Shown piece by piece: positions 1 through 6,066 of a DNA stretch of 30,248 nucleotides. Below the pieces are notes generated by a model, which saw only the letters and a program-made list of their open reading frames with translations, was not told the DNA's origin and ran no database searches. Source of the stretch: JBBSGC01 sp038254525. Lineage in GTDB: Bacteria > Actinomycetota > Actinomycetes > Propionibacteriales > Nocardioidaceae. Both the position numbers and the translations under genes were made by a program. Each line of letters starts with the position of its first letter. Positions within the stretch are counted from its first letter, which is position 1. The stretch is from assembly GCA_038254525.1 (NCBI GenBank), contig JBBSGC010000009.1, positions 1 through 30,248 on the forward strand, written 5' to 3'.

Positions 1-131
1 CCGCCGCGATGGCGGTCATAGGCACGACGTTCTACCGCTCCGCGAACGGCGTCTGGCTGGTGGCTGCCGTGCCCGCGGCGTACCTCTCGTACACCGACGG
101 AAGACGGCTGTCGCTGGGCTTGACCCCGTGA
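1..131 (+). CDS. kptA: RNA 2'-phosphotransferase (KptA/Tpt1 family), C-terminal fragment
   Basis: Only the last 42 codons are inside the window (frame from base 3, TGA at 129-131). The peptide contains FYRSANGVWLVAAVPAAYL, which resembles the C-terminal signature of KptA/Tpt1 enzymes (F-Y-x-S-x-NGVWLT-x-x-VP-x-x-YL). Family knowledge: these enzymes remove an internal 2'-phosphate from RNA, transferring it to NAD+ through an ADP-ribosylated intermediate; the bacterial role is unclear. The catalytic Arg/His residues lie upstream and cannot be seen. The stop codon is embedded in a GTGA at 128-131, a layout typical of a 4-bp overlap with a following gene, here the Hsp20 gene. The call rests on one short motif, so it is probable rather than certain. 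Confidence 0.66.
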   Translation, partial: AAMAVIGTTFYRSANGVWLVAAVPAAYLSYTDGRRLSLGLTP

Positions 132-174
132 AACTGGCGCGTTCCGCGAGTTCAACCGGCTCACCCAGCAGCTG

Positions 175-549
175 ATGGGGACCACCGCACGGCCAGTGGC
201 GATGCCCATGGACGCCTACCGCAAGGACGATGTGTTCTATGTGCACTTCGACCTGCCCGGCGTCCGCCCCGACGACGTCGACCTGACCGTGGAGCGCAAC
301 GTGCTGACTGTGCACGCCGAGCGCCGGGGTGCCCACGACGAGGTCGAGGGGGTCGAGCTGATCGCCGCCGAGCGGCCGCAGGGCACGTTCACCCGCCAGC
401 TGTTCCTCGGCGACCCCCTCGACACCGAGCGGATGCAGGCCGACTACGACGCCGGCGTGCTGACGGTCCGGCTCCCGGTGGCCGAGCAGGCCAAGCCCCG
501 CAAGGTGAACATCTCGTCCTCCGACTCCCGCCAGGAGATCAACGCCTGA
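175..549 (+). CDS. Small heat-shock protein, Hsp20/alpha-crystallin family, 5' end damaged
   Basis: The 124-residue product has the alpha-crystallin domain from about residue 12 to 110: a DAYRKDDVFYVHFDLPGV start, the VERNVLTVHAERR strand pair, and the closing ADYDAGVLTVRLPV strand with the family's G-V-L core. Such proteins are ATP-independent holdases that bind unfolding proteins in the cytoplasm. The first available ATG is at 175. However, the codons just upstream in the same frame (142-174) read FREFNRLTQQL, the conserved N-terminal helix of actinobacterial Hsp20 proteins. They have no start codon, because a TGA sits at 121-123. A GTG at 128, overlapping the preceding stop as GTGA, would reach this helix if one base were added between about 131 and 142. 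The gene is therefore either frameshifted at its start or translated as a shortened protein. Confidence 0.85.
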   Translation: MGTTARPVAMPMDAYRKDDVFYVHFDLPGVRPDDVDLTVERNVLTVHAERRGAHDEVEGVELIAAERPQGTFTRQLFLGDPLDTERMQADYDAGVLTVRLPVAEQAKPRKVNISSSDSRQEINA

Positions 550-654
550 CCTATCCGGTGGGCGGGCTTGCTCCAAGCGCCCGCGCCTGGGGTCTCCGCA
601 AATGCGGTCAGCGCGTCCCCGCCCCGCCGGCCGGGTGCCGACCGGGTGCCGACC

Positions 655-730
655 GGCGGGGCGCCGGCGAACGTCTCGATCCGCACAAGCGCGCCGGCGG
701 GGCGCCGGCGTACGTCTCGATCCGCACAAG
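655..730 (+). repeat. Tandem 41-bp-period direct repeat (two copies; third at 867-896)
   Basis: GGCGGGGCGCCGGCG followed by (A/T)ACGTCTCGATCCGCACAAG occurs at 655-689 and 696-730, differing at one position. A diverged copy at 867-896 ends ACGAGTCGATCCA. Read on the minus strand all three encode the shared peptide core Y/F-AGAP. A further diverged match lies at about 28317-28343, inside the 3' end of a gene. With only two or three units and no regular spacers this is not a CRISPR. Confidence 0.75.
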
Positions 731-762
731 CTCGCCGGCGGCCCGCGTCGCGCCACTGTTGG

Positions 763-824
763 CGTCGAAAGACGGACAACTACCCACCGGGGCGGCCTCC
801 CGTGGTAGGAAGCCAGTCATTCGA
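763..824. repeat. Dispersed palindromic repeat, copy 1
   Basis: The left arm starts CGTCGAAAGACGGACAACTA and the right arm ends AAGCCAGTCATTCGA. The reverse complement of the right arm (TCGAATGACTGGCTTCCTAC) lines up with the left arm. The outer sequence (TCGAA-x-GAC) is shared with copies at 8321, 12343, 13484 and 29578. This is the most diverged copy. Confidence 0.65.
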
Positions 825-905
825 GGTGGGACTCCGGCCGCACACCGTCCCGCCACCGATCAACCGGGCGGGGCGCCGGCGTACGAGTCGATCCACCTGC
901 GGCGG

Positions 906-934
906 TTGACAGCCGCTGCCAGTCGCTGGACACT
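906..934 (+). promoter_or_regulatory. Probable promoter of tetR, giving a leaderless or nearly leaderless mRNA
   Basis: A perfect -35 hexamer TTGACA (906-911) is followed after 17 bases by GACACT (929-934), a weak -10. Transcription would begin at about 941-942, exactly at the GTG start codon, and there is no Shine-Dalgarno sequence. Leaderless mRNAs are common in actinomycetes. Confidence 0.45.
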
Positions 935-941
935 CCCAACT

Positions 942-1556
942 GTGGTCACTACGCCTAACCGTGATAGGCGCGCCGAACAGCGAGCGGCGACGCAACAGGA
1001 GATCCTGGACGCCGCCTGGGACGTCGCCCACGAACTCGGACTCGCCTCGGTCACGCTGCGGGAGGTGGCCGCCCGGGTGGGGATGCAGGCGCCCTCCCTC
1101 TACACCCACTTCGACTCAAAGCATGCGATCTTCGACGCGATGTTTACCCAGGCCTGGACGGACTACCTCGCGGTCGCGACCGCCGCGCAAGACCAGCTGC
1201 CGAGCGAACCGCGCGCGATGCTAAAGACGCTCGCCGGCACGTTCGTCGACTTCGCGCTGGCCGACCTCGCGCGCCACCAGCTCATGAACGTGCGCACGAT
1301 TCCCGGTTTCGCGCCCAGCCCGCAGGCATACGAACCCGCCGTCGCCGTCCTCGCCAACCTGCGCGCGCTGCTGGTCGAGATGGGTGCCACCGGGCAGGAC
1401 GCCGTCGACCTCTTGACCGCACTAGTCGGGGGCCTCATCGACCAGCAATGGGCCAACGACCCGGGCGGGAGCCGTTGGCGCCGGCTGCTGGACCGAGCCA
1501 TGGACATGTACGCCGACGAGATGGGCCTACCTGGTCCGCGAAGGAGAGCACGATGA
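942..1556 (+). CDS. TetR/AcrR-family transcriptional repressor
   Basis: The 204-residue protein has a canonical TetR N-terminus: helix 1 RAATQQEILDAAWDVAHELG, then SVTLREVAARVGMQAPSLYTHFDSKHAIFDAMF, the helix-turn-helix at about residues 37-60. The C-terminal half is a typical ligand and dimer domain with no recognisable ligand signature. It is followed by a DinB/MDMPI-like enzyme gene with an ATGA overlap (1553-1556), so the two are co-transcribed and the enzyme is the likely regulated function. GTG 942 is preferred as start because it sits at the predicted transcription start and just before helix 1; the frame is open further upstream, but through repeat sequence. A CGCCTA-N7-TAGGCG inverted repeat (952-970) could be its own operator. 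Confidence 0.85.
   Translation: MVTTPNRDRRAEQRAATQQEILDAAWDVAHELGLASVTLREVAARVGMQAPSLYTHFDSKHAIFDAMFTQAWTDYLAVATAAQDQLPSEPRAMLKTLAGTFVDFALADLARHQLMNVRTIPGFAPSPQAYEPAVAVLANLRALLVEMGATGQDAVDLLTALVGGLIDQQWANDPGGSRWRRLLDRAMDMYADEMGLPGPRRRAR
952..970. promoter_or_regulatory. Inverted repeat, candidate TetR operator
   Basis: CGCCTA, a 7-base spacer, then TAGGCG: perfect 6-bp arms in the first codons of tetR, about 10-30 bases after the predicted transcription start. A repressor bound here would block its own transcript. The inference is from position and symmetry only. Confidence 0.3.
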
Positions 1557-2311
1557 CATCGGCCACCGAGACAACCACACCACCGCGTACGCCGTTGCTC
1601 GACCGGCCCACGGCGATGAAGCTGGCGGCGAGGGAGTACGAGCGTTTCGCTGCCCTGCTGCTCTGGCTGGAACCAGCCGACTGGGGGAAGCCGACCGATT
1701 GCCCCGACTGGGATGTGCAGGCGATCGCCGCGCACACACTGGGCATGGCGAAGATGGCCGCCAGCATCCGCGAGGGAAGGCGGCAGATGAAGGCGGCCGG
1801 GCAGCTCGGCGGCTCGTTCATCGACGCACTGACCGCGCTGCAGGTCCAGGAGCGGCGCTCGCTGACGCCGGTCGAGCTCATCGCCGGGATGGAGCGCATC
1901 GGTCCGAAGGCTGCCCGGGCCCGGCGGCGCACCCCGGGGCTGATCCGCCGACGCCCGATGCCGATGCTGCAGGAGGTCGACGGCGTCGCGGAGCCGTGGA
2001 CGGTTGGCTTCCTCGTCGACATCGTGCTCACCCGCGACCCGTGGATGCACCGCGTCGACATCGCCCGCGCAACGGGCAAGGACATCCACCTGAGCGCCGA
2101 CCACGACGGCGTACTCGTCGCCGATGTGGTCGCCGAATGGGCCGGTCGGCACGGCCAGCCGTACACCCTGCGCCTCAGCGGTCCCGCCGGCGGTCACTGG
2201 TCGGCCGGCGCCGGTGGGCCGACGCTCGATCTGGACGCCGTGGAGTTCTGCCGGATCCTGTCCGGTCGAGCGCCCGGAAACGGCCTGCTGGGCGTCCAGG
2301 TCCCGTTCTGA
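1553..2311 (+). CDS. Maleylpyruvate-isomerase-like, mycothiol-dependent (DinB/MDMPI fold) protein
   Basis: The 252-residue protein matches the DinB-like MDMPI N-terminal family. The motif WDVQAIAAHTLGMA supplies a metal-binding His (about residue 61), and RDPWMHRVDIA supplies Asp162-x3-His166, the spacing of the Glu/His pair in maleylpyruvate isomerase. Family members bind zinc and use mycothiol, the actinobacterial thiol, for isomerisation, thiol transfer or detoxification; the substrate of this one cannot be told. The start ATG follows GGAGAG and overlaps the tetR stop by 4 bp, so translation is coupled. The most likely role is a detoxification enzyme controlled by the upstream repressor. 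Confidence 0.75.
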   Translation: MTSATETTTPPRTPLLDRPTAMKLAAREYERFAALLLWLEPADWGKPTDCPDWDVQAIAAHTLGMAKMAASIREGRRQMKAAGQLGGSFIDALTALQVQERRSLTPVELIAGMERIGPKAARARRRTPGLIRRRPMPMLQEVDGVAEPWTVGFLVDIVLTRDPWMHRVDIARATGKDIHLSADHDGVLVADVVAEWAGRHGQPYTLRLSGPAGGHWSAGAGGPTLDLDAVEFCRILSGRAPGNGLLGVQVPF

Positions 2312-2351
2312 ACCCGGTCACCGACCCCAACCGGGGGCCGAAGGCCGGCGC

Positions 2352-3341
2352 TCAGGCGCTCGGCGGGGCCTCGTCGGCCTTGACCGCGTCGCGCTCACCC
2401 ACGGGCTTTGGTGCGCCGGTGGTGGTGTCGGCGGCGGTCTGCGCCTCGGTCTCGGCGTTGATCTCGGCGCCGAGGAGCACCACCAAAGCCGTGATCCAGA
2501 ACCACAGCAGCAGCACGACCACGCCGGCCAGGCTGCCGTAGGTCTTGCCGTAGCTGCCGAAGTTGTTGACGTAGAGCGAGAACCCGACCGAGGCGACCAC
2601 CCACAAGACCGCGGCCACCACCGCGCCGAGGCTCAGCCACTTCAGCTTCGGTGCGTCCCGGTCGGGACCGACCCGATAGAGCAGCGCCAGGGCGACGAAG
2701 ATCAGCGCGACCAGCAGCACCCACCGGGCAACCTGGGCGAGAATCGTCCCCACGAGCCCCAGCGACAGCGAGCTCAGCACGGCTGGCACGACCGCGACCA
2801 GCCCGAGAGCAACGGCCAGGAAGACGATGAAGCCGATGGTGAGCAGGATGGCGAGGCCCCGCTTGACGACGAACTTGCGGTTGTCGTCCTCGTCGTAGGC
2901 GATGTTGAGCGCCTCCACGAGGCCGGCGATGCCGGCCGACGCGCTCCACAGGGCCAACGCCAGGCTGATCACCAAACCGATGGACAGGCTGCTGCTCGAC
3001 CCGTTGGCGATGCTGGTCAGCTGCTTGGTGATCAGCGTCTGTGCGTTCTTGGGCAGGTTGTCCGAGAGCCCCGACATCTGGGACTGCACATCAGCAGGGC
3101 TGCTCACCAAGCCATAGACCGTGATCGCCGCGATCATGCCCGGGAACAGCGCCAGGAACCACGCGTACGCGACGCCGCCCGCGATCAGCGTCAGGTGGTC
3201 GCTGCCCATCTCTTTGAGCGACCGCTTGGTGATCTGCAGCCAGCCCTTGCCAGGGATCTGTTTGGGCGACTCGGCGTCGGCGCCCGGCGCGCTGCCGGCG
3301 GTGCTCTTCGTCGCCTGGTCGGTGCTCTGCTGAGTGGCCAA
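2352..3341 (-). CDS. YihY/BrkB-family inner-membrane protein
   Basis: The 329-residue protein has a hydrophilic N-terminus of about 55 residues and then the YihY/BrkB domain with about six membrane helices (roughly residues 57-80, 120-142, 163-190, 197-222, 234-255, 268-292). Family marks include GGVAYAWFLALFPGMIA, ALALWSASAGIAGLVEALNIAYDE and YGSLAGVVVLLLWFW. The family was once annotated as ribonuclease BN in error; it consists of membrane proteins of unknown function. The start is a TTG preceded by CCAGGAG at good distance. An ATG slightly upstream is in another frame. The acidic C-terminal tail (about residue 298 on) is low complexity. It converges with the MDMPI-like gene (40-bp gap) and diverges from the DUF4235 gene. 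Confidence 0.85.
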   Translation of the reverse strand: MATQQSTDQATKSTAGSAPGADAESPKQIPGKGWLQITKRSLKEMGSDHLTLIAGGVAYAWFLALFPGMIAAITVYGLVSSPADVQSQMSGLSDNLPKNAQTLITKQLTSIANGSSSSLSIGLVISLALALWSASAGIAGLVEALNIAYDEDDNRKFVVKRGLAILLTIGFIVFLAVALGLVAVVPAVLSSLSLGLVGTILAQVARWVLLVALIFVALALLYRVGPDRDAPKLKWLSLGAVVAAVLWVVASVGFSLYVNNFGSYGKTYGSLAGVVVLLLWFWITALVVLLGAEINAETEAQTAADTTTGAPKPVGERDAVKADEAPPSA

Positions 3342-3567
3342 GGCTCATGCTCCTGGGATCGTCGGGCTCGGTGCCGTCTCGGGTACGCGCGGGGGGGTAC
3401 CCATGTAAGGCTACGTCCACGCCCGGCGGTGGCGGCCGCGACTCGCCCCTGGATTTGCCCCAGGCGGGCTGGCGCTCGCGGCGCTCGGGGACGTCGGGCG
3501 GTGCCGCACTGTCGCGGGTAGCGTCGTCGTCGCGACACCCGCAGCTCCGAGCAGCTTGGAGGAACAG

Positions 3568-3846
3568 ATGAGCAAGGCAGCCAAGATCGCATACCGCCCG
3601 GTGGGTCTGCTGAGCAGCGTCGTCGGTGGCGTCCTCGCCGGCCAGCTGTTCAAGCTGGTGTGGCGAAAGGCCACTCCGGGACACCAGCAAGACGCGCCCC
3701 AGGCGCTGGCAACCGACTACTCGATCAAGCAGATCTTCGTCGCGGCGGCGATCCAGGGCGCGATCTTCTCGGTGATCAAGACAGCCATCGACCGCGGTGG
3801 GGCCCGGGCGTTCCAGCGCTGGACCGGCGAATGGCCGGGCGACTGA
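3568..3846 (+). CDS. DUF4235 family small membrane protein
   Basis: The 92-residue protein matches the DUF4235 pattern: KIAYRPVGLLSSVVGGVLAGQLFKLVW, then a central DYSIKQIFVAAAIQGAIFSVIKTAIDRGGARAF. Two hydrophobic segments (about 10-28 and 55-75) suggest a small integral membrane protein. The function is unknown. GGAGG at 3558-3562 sits just before ATG 3568, which is preferred over an in-frame ATG 12 bases upstream that overlaps the Shine-Dalgarno. It lies between a BrkB-type protein and a Dps ferritin; the neighbourhood suggests envelope or stress physiology but gives no specific function. Confidence 0.8.
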   Translation: MSKAAKIAYRPVGLLSSVVGGVLAGQLFKLVWRKATPGHQQDAPQALATDYSIKQIFVAAAIQGAIFSVIKTAIDRGGARAFQRWTGEWPGD

Positions 3847-3850
3847 GCCG

Positions 3851-3895
3851 TCGCCACGGCGAGTGAGGGGCGCCGGGCCGGTACGGTTCGGCGCC
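3851..3895. terminator. Two hairpins after the DUF4235 gene
   Basis: TCGCC-AC-GGCGA (3851-3862) is followed by a GGCGCCG/CGGCGCC stem (3869-3875 with 3889-3895). There is no T-tract, as is common in high-GC terminators. The assignment is tentative. Confidence 0.3.
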
Positions 3896-3947
3896 GCCGT
3901 GCCGGCTCGGGGGTGCGGGCTCACCAGGGACGCTCTACGGTCGGGCC

Positions 3948-4544
3948 ATGGCCAAGAAGACAACCGCCCCGAAGCCCGCCGCCTCGACCGAGTTCACCGT
4001 GCCGGGGCTCTCGATCAAGGAGGGCCACCGCATCGCGGAGATCCTGCAGGACCGGCTCAACGCGCTCAACGACCTGCAGCTCACGCTCAAGCACGTCCAC
4101 TGGAACGTGATCGGACCGCACTTCATCTCGGTGCACGAGATGATCGACCCGCACGTTGTCGAGGTCCGGGAGATGGTCGACGAGACCGCAGAGCGGATGG
4201 CGACCCTCGGGGTGTCGCCGAACGGGACGCCCGGCGGGATCGTCAAGAACCGGTCATGGGACGACTACAGCCTGGGCCGAGCGACCACCAATGAGCATCT
4301 GGGTGCCCTTGACCGGGTCTACGACGGCGTGGTCGCTGACCACCGCAAGGCGCAGGAGGAGGTCGGTGAGATCGACGCCGTCTCCGAGGACATGTTGATC
4401 GGACAGCTGAAGTCGCTGGAGCTGTTCCAGTGGTTCGTGCGGGCGCATCTGGAGACGGTCTCCGGCGGTCTGAGCACCGCGGGAGCGTCCACCGAGATCG
4501 ACGCGGCAGCGCAGGCCTCGAGGGCGGCCCACCGACACAGCTGA
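3948..4544 (+). CDS. dps: Dps family ferritin-like DNA-protection protein
   Basis: The 198-residue protein carries the complete Dps ferroxidase centre: His51 (in KHVHWNVIGPHF), His63 and Asp67 (SVHEMID), and Asp78 and Glu82 (MVDETAERM), which coincide even in numbering with the E. coli Dps ligands. Dps forms 12-subunit cages that oxidise Fe(II) with hydrogen peroxide and store ferric iron, limiting hydroxyl-radical damage. The Lys- and Pro-rich N-terminal tail (MAKKTTAPKP) and the polar C-terminal tail could contact DNA, as in other Dps proteins. No strong Shine-Dalgarno precedes the ATG. A hairpin directly after the stop is a probable terminator, so the gene is probably monocistronic. Confidence 0.92.
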   Translation: MAKKTTAPKPAASTEFTVPGLSIKEGHRIAEILQDRLNALNDLQLTLKHVHWNVIGPHFISVHEMIDPHVVEVREMVDETAERMATLGVSPNGTPGGIVKNRSWDDYSLGRATTNEHLGALDRVYDGVVADHRKAQEEVGEIDAVSEDMLIGQLKSLELFQWFVRAHLETVSGGLSTAGASTEIDAAAQASRAAHRHS

Positions 4545-4548
4545 GCAG

Positions 4549-4562
4549 GACGAGCGCTCGTC
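4549..4562 (+). terminator. Probable terminator of dps
   Basis: GACGAGCGCTCGTC is a perfect palindrome 5 bases after the dps stop and is followed by GTTT. It lies between dps and the convergent LysM gene. Confidence 0.45.
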
Positions 4563-4627
4563 GTTTGGGGCGGTCGCCTGCGCCGCGCCGCTTGACGGCG
4601 TGGCCGGCTCCGCACTGAGCCGGTCGC

Positions 4628-5038
4628 TCAGTAGAGAGGGACAGCGAGCTGTTGGCCGATCTCGAGCTCGCCGGTGTCCTGCAGTGAGTTCAGGTCGGCG
4701 ATGTCATGCACGGTCGTGTTGACGTTGCTCCCTGGGTTGGCCCGAGCCGCGATCTCCCAGAGCGTCTCGCCTGGTTGCACGGTGACGAAGTGCGCGGGAA
4801 CCGGGTCGCCGGGTGCGTCCGTCGCCGCTCCGCGCGGCCCCCACGCGACGAACGCGAACAGCAGCAGCGCCACGGCGACCAGCAGCACCGTGAACCTTCC
4901 CCGGCGGGTTAGGTGCGTGGCCGGCTGTTGCTGGCCTCGGCGCGGTGCGCTGTGTGCGGGCCCGTCGCTGGCTTGGGTAGTCGGGTGGCCGGTGGCGGTG
5001 CACGTCATGGCGGTGCTCATCATGGCGGTGCTCATCAT
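4628..5038 (-). CDS. LysM-domain membrane protein, probable SOS cell-division inhibitor (Rv2719c/DivS/YneA type)
   Basis: The 136-residue protein has a polar, basic N-terminus, one membrane segment (about residues 49-66, FTVLLVAVALLLFAFVAW), a short linker and a C-terminal LysM domain (about 83-135, starting HFVTVQPGETLWEIAARANP). It should be anchored in the membrane with LysM outside on peptidoglycan. Position is the key evidence: in actinobacteria and Bacillus the gene divergent from lexA encodes a LysM or similar protein that delays division during DNA damage. Two SOS boxes and a PafBC-type promoter lie upstream. The start ATG-ATG follows AGGAGG. A 15-bp tandem duplication gives the N-terminus MMSTAMMSTAMT with several possible start codons. 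Confidence 0.85.
   Translation of the reverse strand: MMSTAMMSTAMTCTATGHPTTQASDGPAHSAPRRGQQQPATHLTRRGRFTVLLVAVALLLFAFVAWGPRGAATDAPGDPVPAHFVTVQPGETLWEIAARANPGSNVNTTVHDIADLNSLQDTGELEIGQQLAVPLY
5006..5035 (-). repeat. 15-bp tandem duplication at the start of the LysM gene
   Basis: CATGGCGGTGCTCAT occurs twice in a row and a third partial copy begins at 5036. On the coding strand each unit reads ATGAGCACCGCCATG, so the first codons are repeated in frame. The repeat length is a multiple of three, so slippage would not shift the frame. Confidence 0.8.
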
Positions 5039-5081
5039 GGTGCCCTCCTAGGTCGATCAGCCTTGCTGAGCTGCTACCGGC

Positions 5082-5104
5082 TTCCTACCGGCTGCCACCG
5101 ACAA
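5082..5104 (-). promoter_or_regulatory. PafBC-type (RecA-NDp-like) promoter of the LysM gene
   Basis: On the minus strand TTGTCGGTG is followed after 8 bases by TAGGAA. The mycobacterial PafBC motif is TTGTC(A/G)GTG-N8-TAnnnT, so the upstream element is an exact match and the -10 differs at its last base. It ends about 44 bases before the start codon, leaving room for a leader with a strong Shine-Dalgarno. Confidence 0.6.
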
Positions 5105-5117
5105 ACCGAGCGGTGGC

Positions 5118-5149
5118 TCGAATGCATGTTCGATCGAACACATGTACGA
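5118..5149. promoter_or_regulatory. Two abutting SOS (LexA) boxes between the LysM gene and lexA
   Basis: TCGAATGCATGTTCGA (5118-5133) and TCGAACACATGTACGA (5134-5149) lie end to end. Each matches the actinobacterial box TCGAAC-N4-GTTCGA with one mismatch. They sit just upstream of the PafBC-type promoter of the LysM gene and about 160 bp from lexA. Confidence 0.85.
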
Positions 5150-5226
5150 AGGGTGGCACAATCGATCGACTGTGGCAACCGGCCGCCGCCGACACCCGGC
5201 CGGCGAAACGACCGGCGACACGCCGT

Positions 5227-5242
5227 TCGAACACATGTTTGA
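5227..5242. promoter_or_regulatory. SOS (LexA) box in the lexA promoter
   Basis: TCGAACACATGTTTGA overlaps the probable -35 of lexA (TTGATC 5239-5244); a candidate -10 TACGGT follows at 5262-5267 after 17 bases. LexA bound here would repress its own gene. Confidence 0.85.
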
Positions 5243-5309
5243 TCCCGGGTGGCGCAGTCGGTACGGTCGACCCGAGCTCCACCAGCCGGCTCCGCCAGGA
5301 GGAAACGCG

Positions 5310-6053
5310 ATGGCCAAGCGCCCGCCAGCCCGCACCGCTCCCGACTCGGGCAGCGTCACCGAGCTGCCCGACGGACCGCCAGACGCCACCGGTCTGACCC
5401 CGCGTCAGCGCCGGGTGCTGGACTTCCTGCGTAGCTCGATCGAGCAGCGCGGCTATCCGCCGAGCATCCGCGAGATCGGCCACTCGGTGGGTCTGACCAG
5501 TTCCTCGTCGGTCGCCCACCAGCTCAAGACGCTGGAGAGCAAGGGCTTCCTTAGGCGCGATCCAAACCGACCCCGAGCTCTCGAGGTTTTCCTCCCCGAC
5601 GTCATGGCCGCGCGTCGAGCCATCGGCAACGCCCACGACTTCGGTTTTGACGAGACCGAGGTCAACGACTCGCGTCCCGAAGCCGCCTACGTGCCGGTGC
5701 TCGGGCGGATCGCCGCCGGCGGCCCGATCCTCGCCGACGAGCGCGTCGAGGAGGTGTTCCCCCTGCCCCGCACGCTGGTCGGCGAGGGCACCTTGTTCCT
5801 GCTGGAGGTTCGCGGAGAGTCGATGCTCGACGCGGCCATCTGTGATGGCGACTACGTCGTGGTTCGTCAGCAGCCGAGTGCGGAGAACGGTGAGATCGTG
5901 GCCGCAATGATCGACGGTGAAGCCACCGTCAAGACGCTCTCCCGCAAGAGCGGCAAGGTCTGGCTGCTGCCGCACAACCCGTCGTTCGAGCCGATCGACG
6001 GCAGCGAAGCCAGCATCTTGGGCAAGGTAACCGCGGTTCTACGCAGAGTCTGA
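5310..6053 (+). CDS. lexA: LexA, SOS-response repressor and autoprotease
   Basis: The 247-residue protein has the winged-helix DNA-binding domain at about residues 30-95 (LTPRQRRVLDFLRSSIEQRG, then SIREIGHSVGLTSSSSVAHQ) and the S24 peptidase domain behind it. The self-cleavage site is the Ala-Gly in GRIAAGGPILA, the catalytic Ser is in EVRGESMLDA and the Lys in EATVKTLSR. RecA filaments trigger cleavage and induce repair genes. ATG 5310 is chosen because AGGAGGAAAC lies directly upstream and the N-terminus then fits the family; the frame is open further upstream through the SOS boxes. It diverges from the LysM gene and converges with dinG (13-bp gap). Confidence 0.97.
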   Translation: MAKRPPARTAPDSGSVTELPDGPPDATGLTPRQRRVLDFLRSSIEQRGYPPSIREIGHSVGLTSSSSVAHQLKTLESKGFLRRDPNRPRALEVFLPDVMAARRAIGNAHDFGFDETEVNDSRPEAAYVPVLGRIAAGGPILADERVEEVFPLPRTLVGEGTLFLLEVRGESMLDAAICDGDYVVVRQQPSAENGEIVAAMIDGEATVKTLSRKSGKVWLLPHNPSFEPIDGSEASILGKVTAVLRRV

Positions 6054-6066
6054 CTGCCGCGAAGGT

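Larger units (their letters stand above)
550..941. other. 392-bp non-coding gap rich in repeats
   Basis: No convincing gene lies between the Hsp20 stop and the TetR start. Short open frames here are GC-driven and consist mostly of repeated peptide. The stretch contains a short tandem repeat of a CCGGGTGCCGA unit around 631-657, three copies of a 41-bp-period direct repeat (655-730 and 867-896), one copy of the dispersed palindrome (763-824) and a promoter for tetR (906-934). Confidence 0.7.

Noticed and set aside
655..730. Direct repeats considered as a CRISPR array
   Set aside because: Only two adjacent units with a 6-base gap, no unique spacers of proper length and no cas genes.
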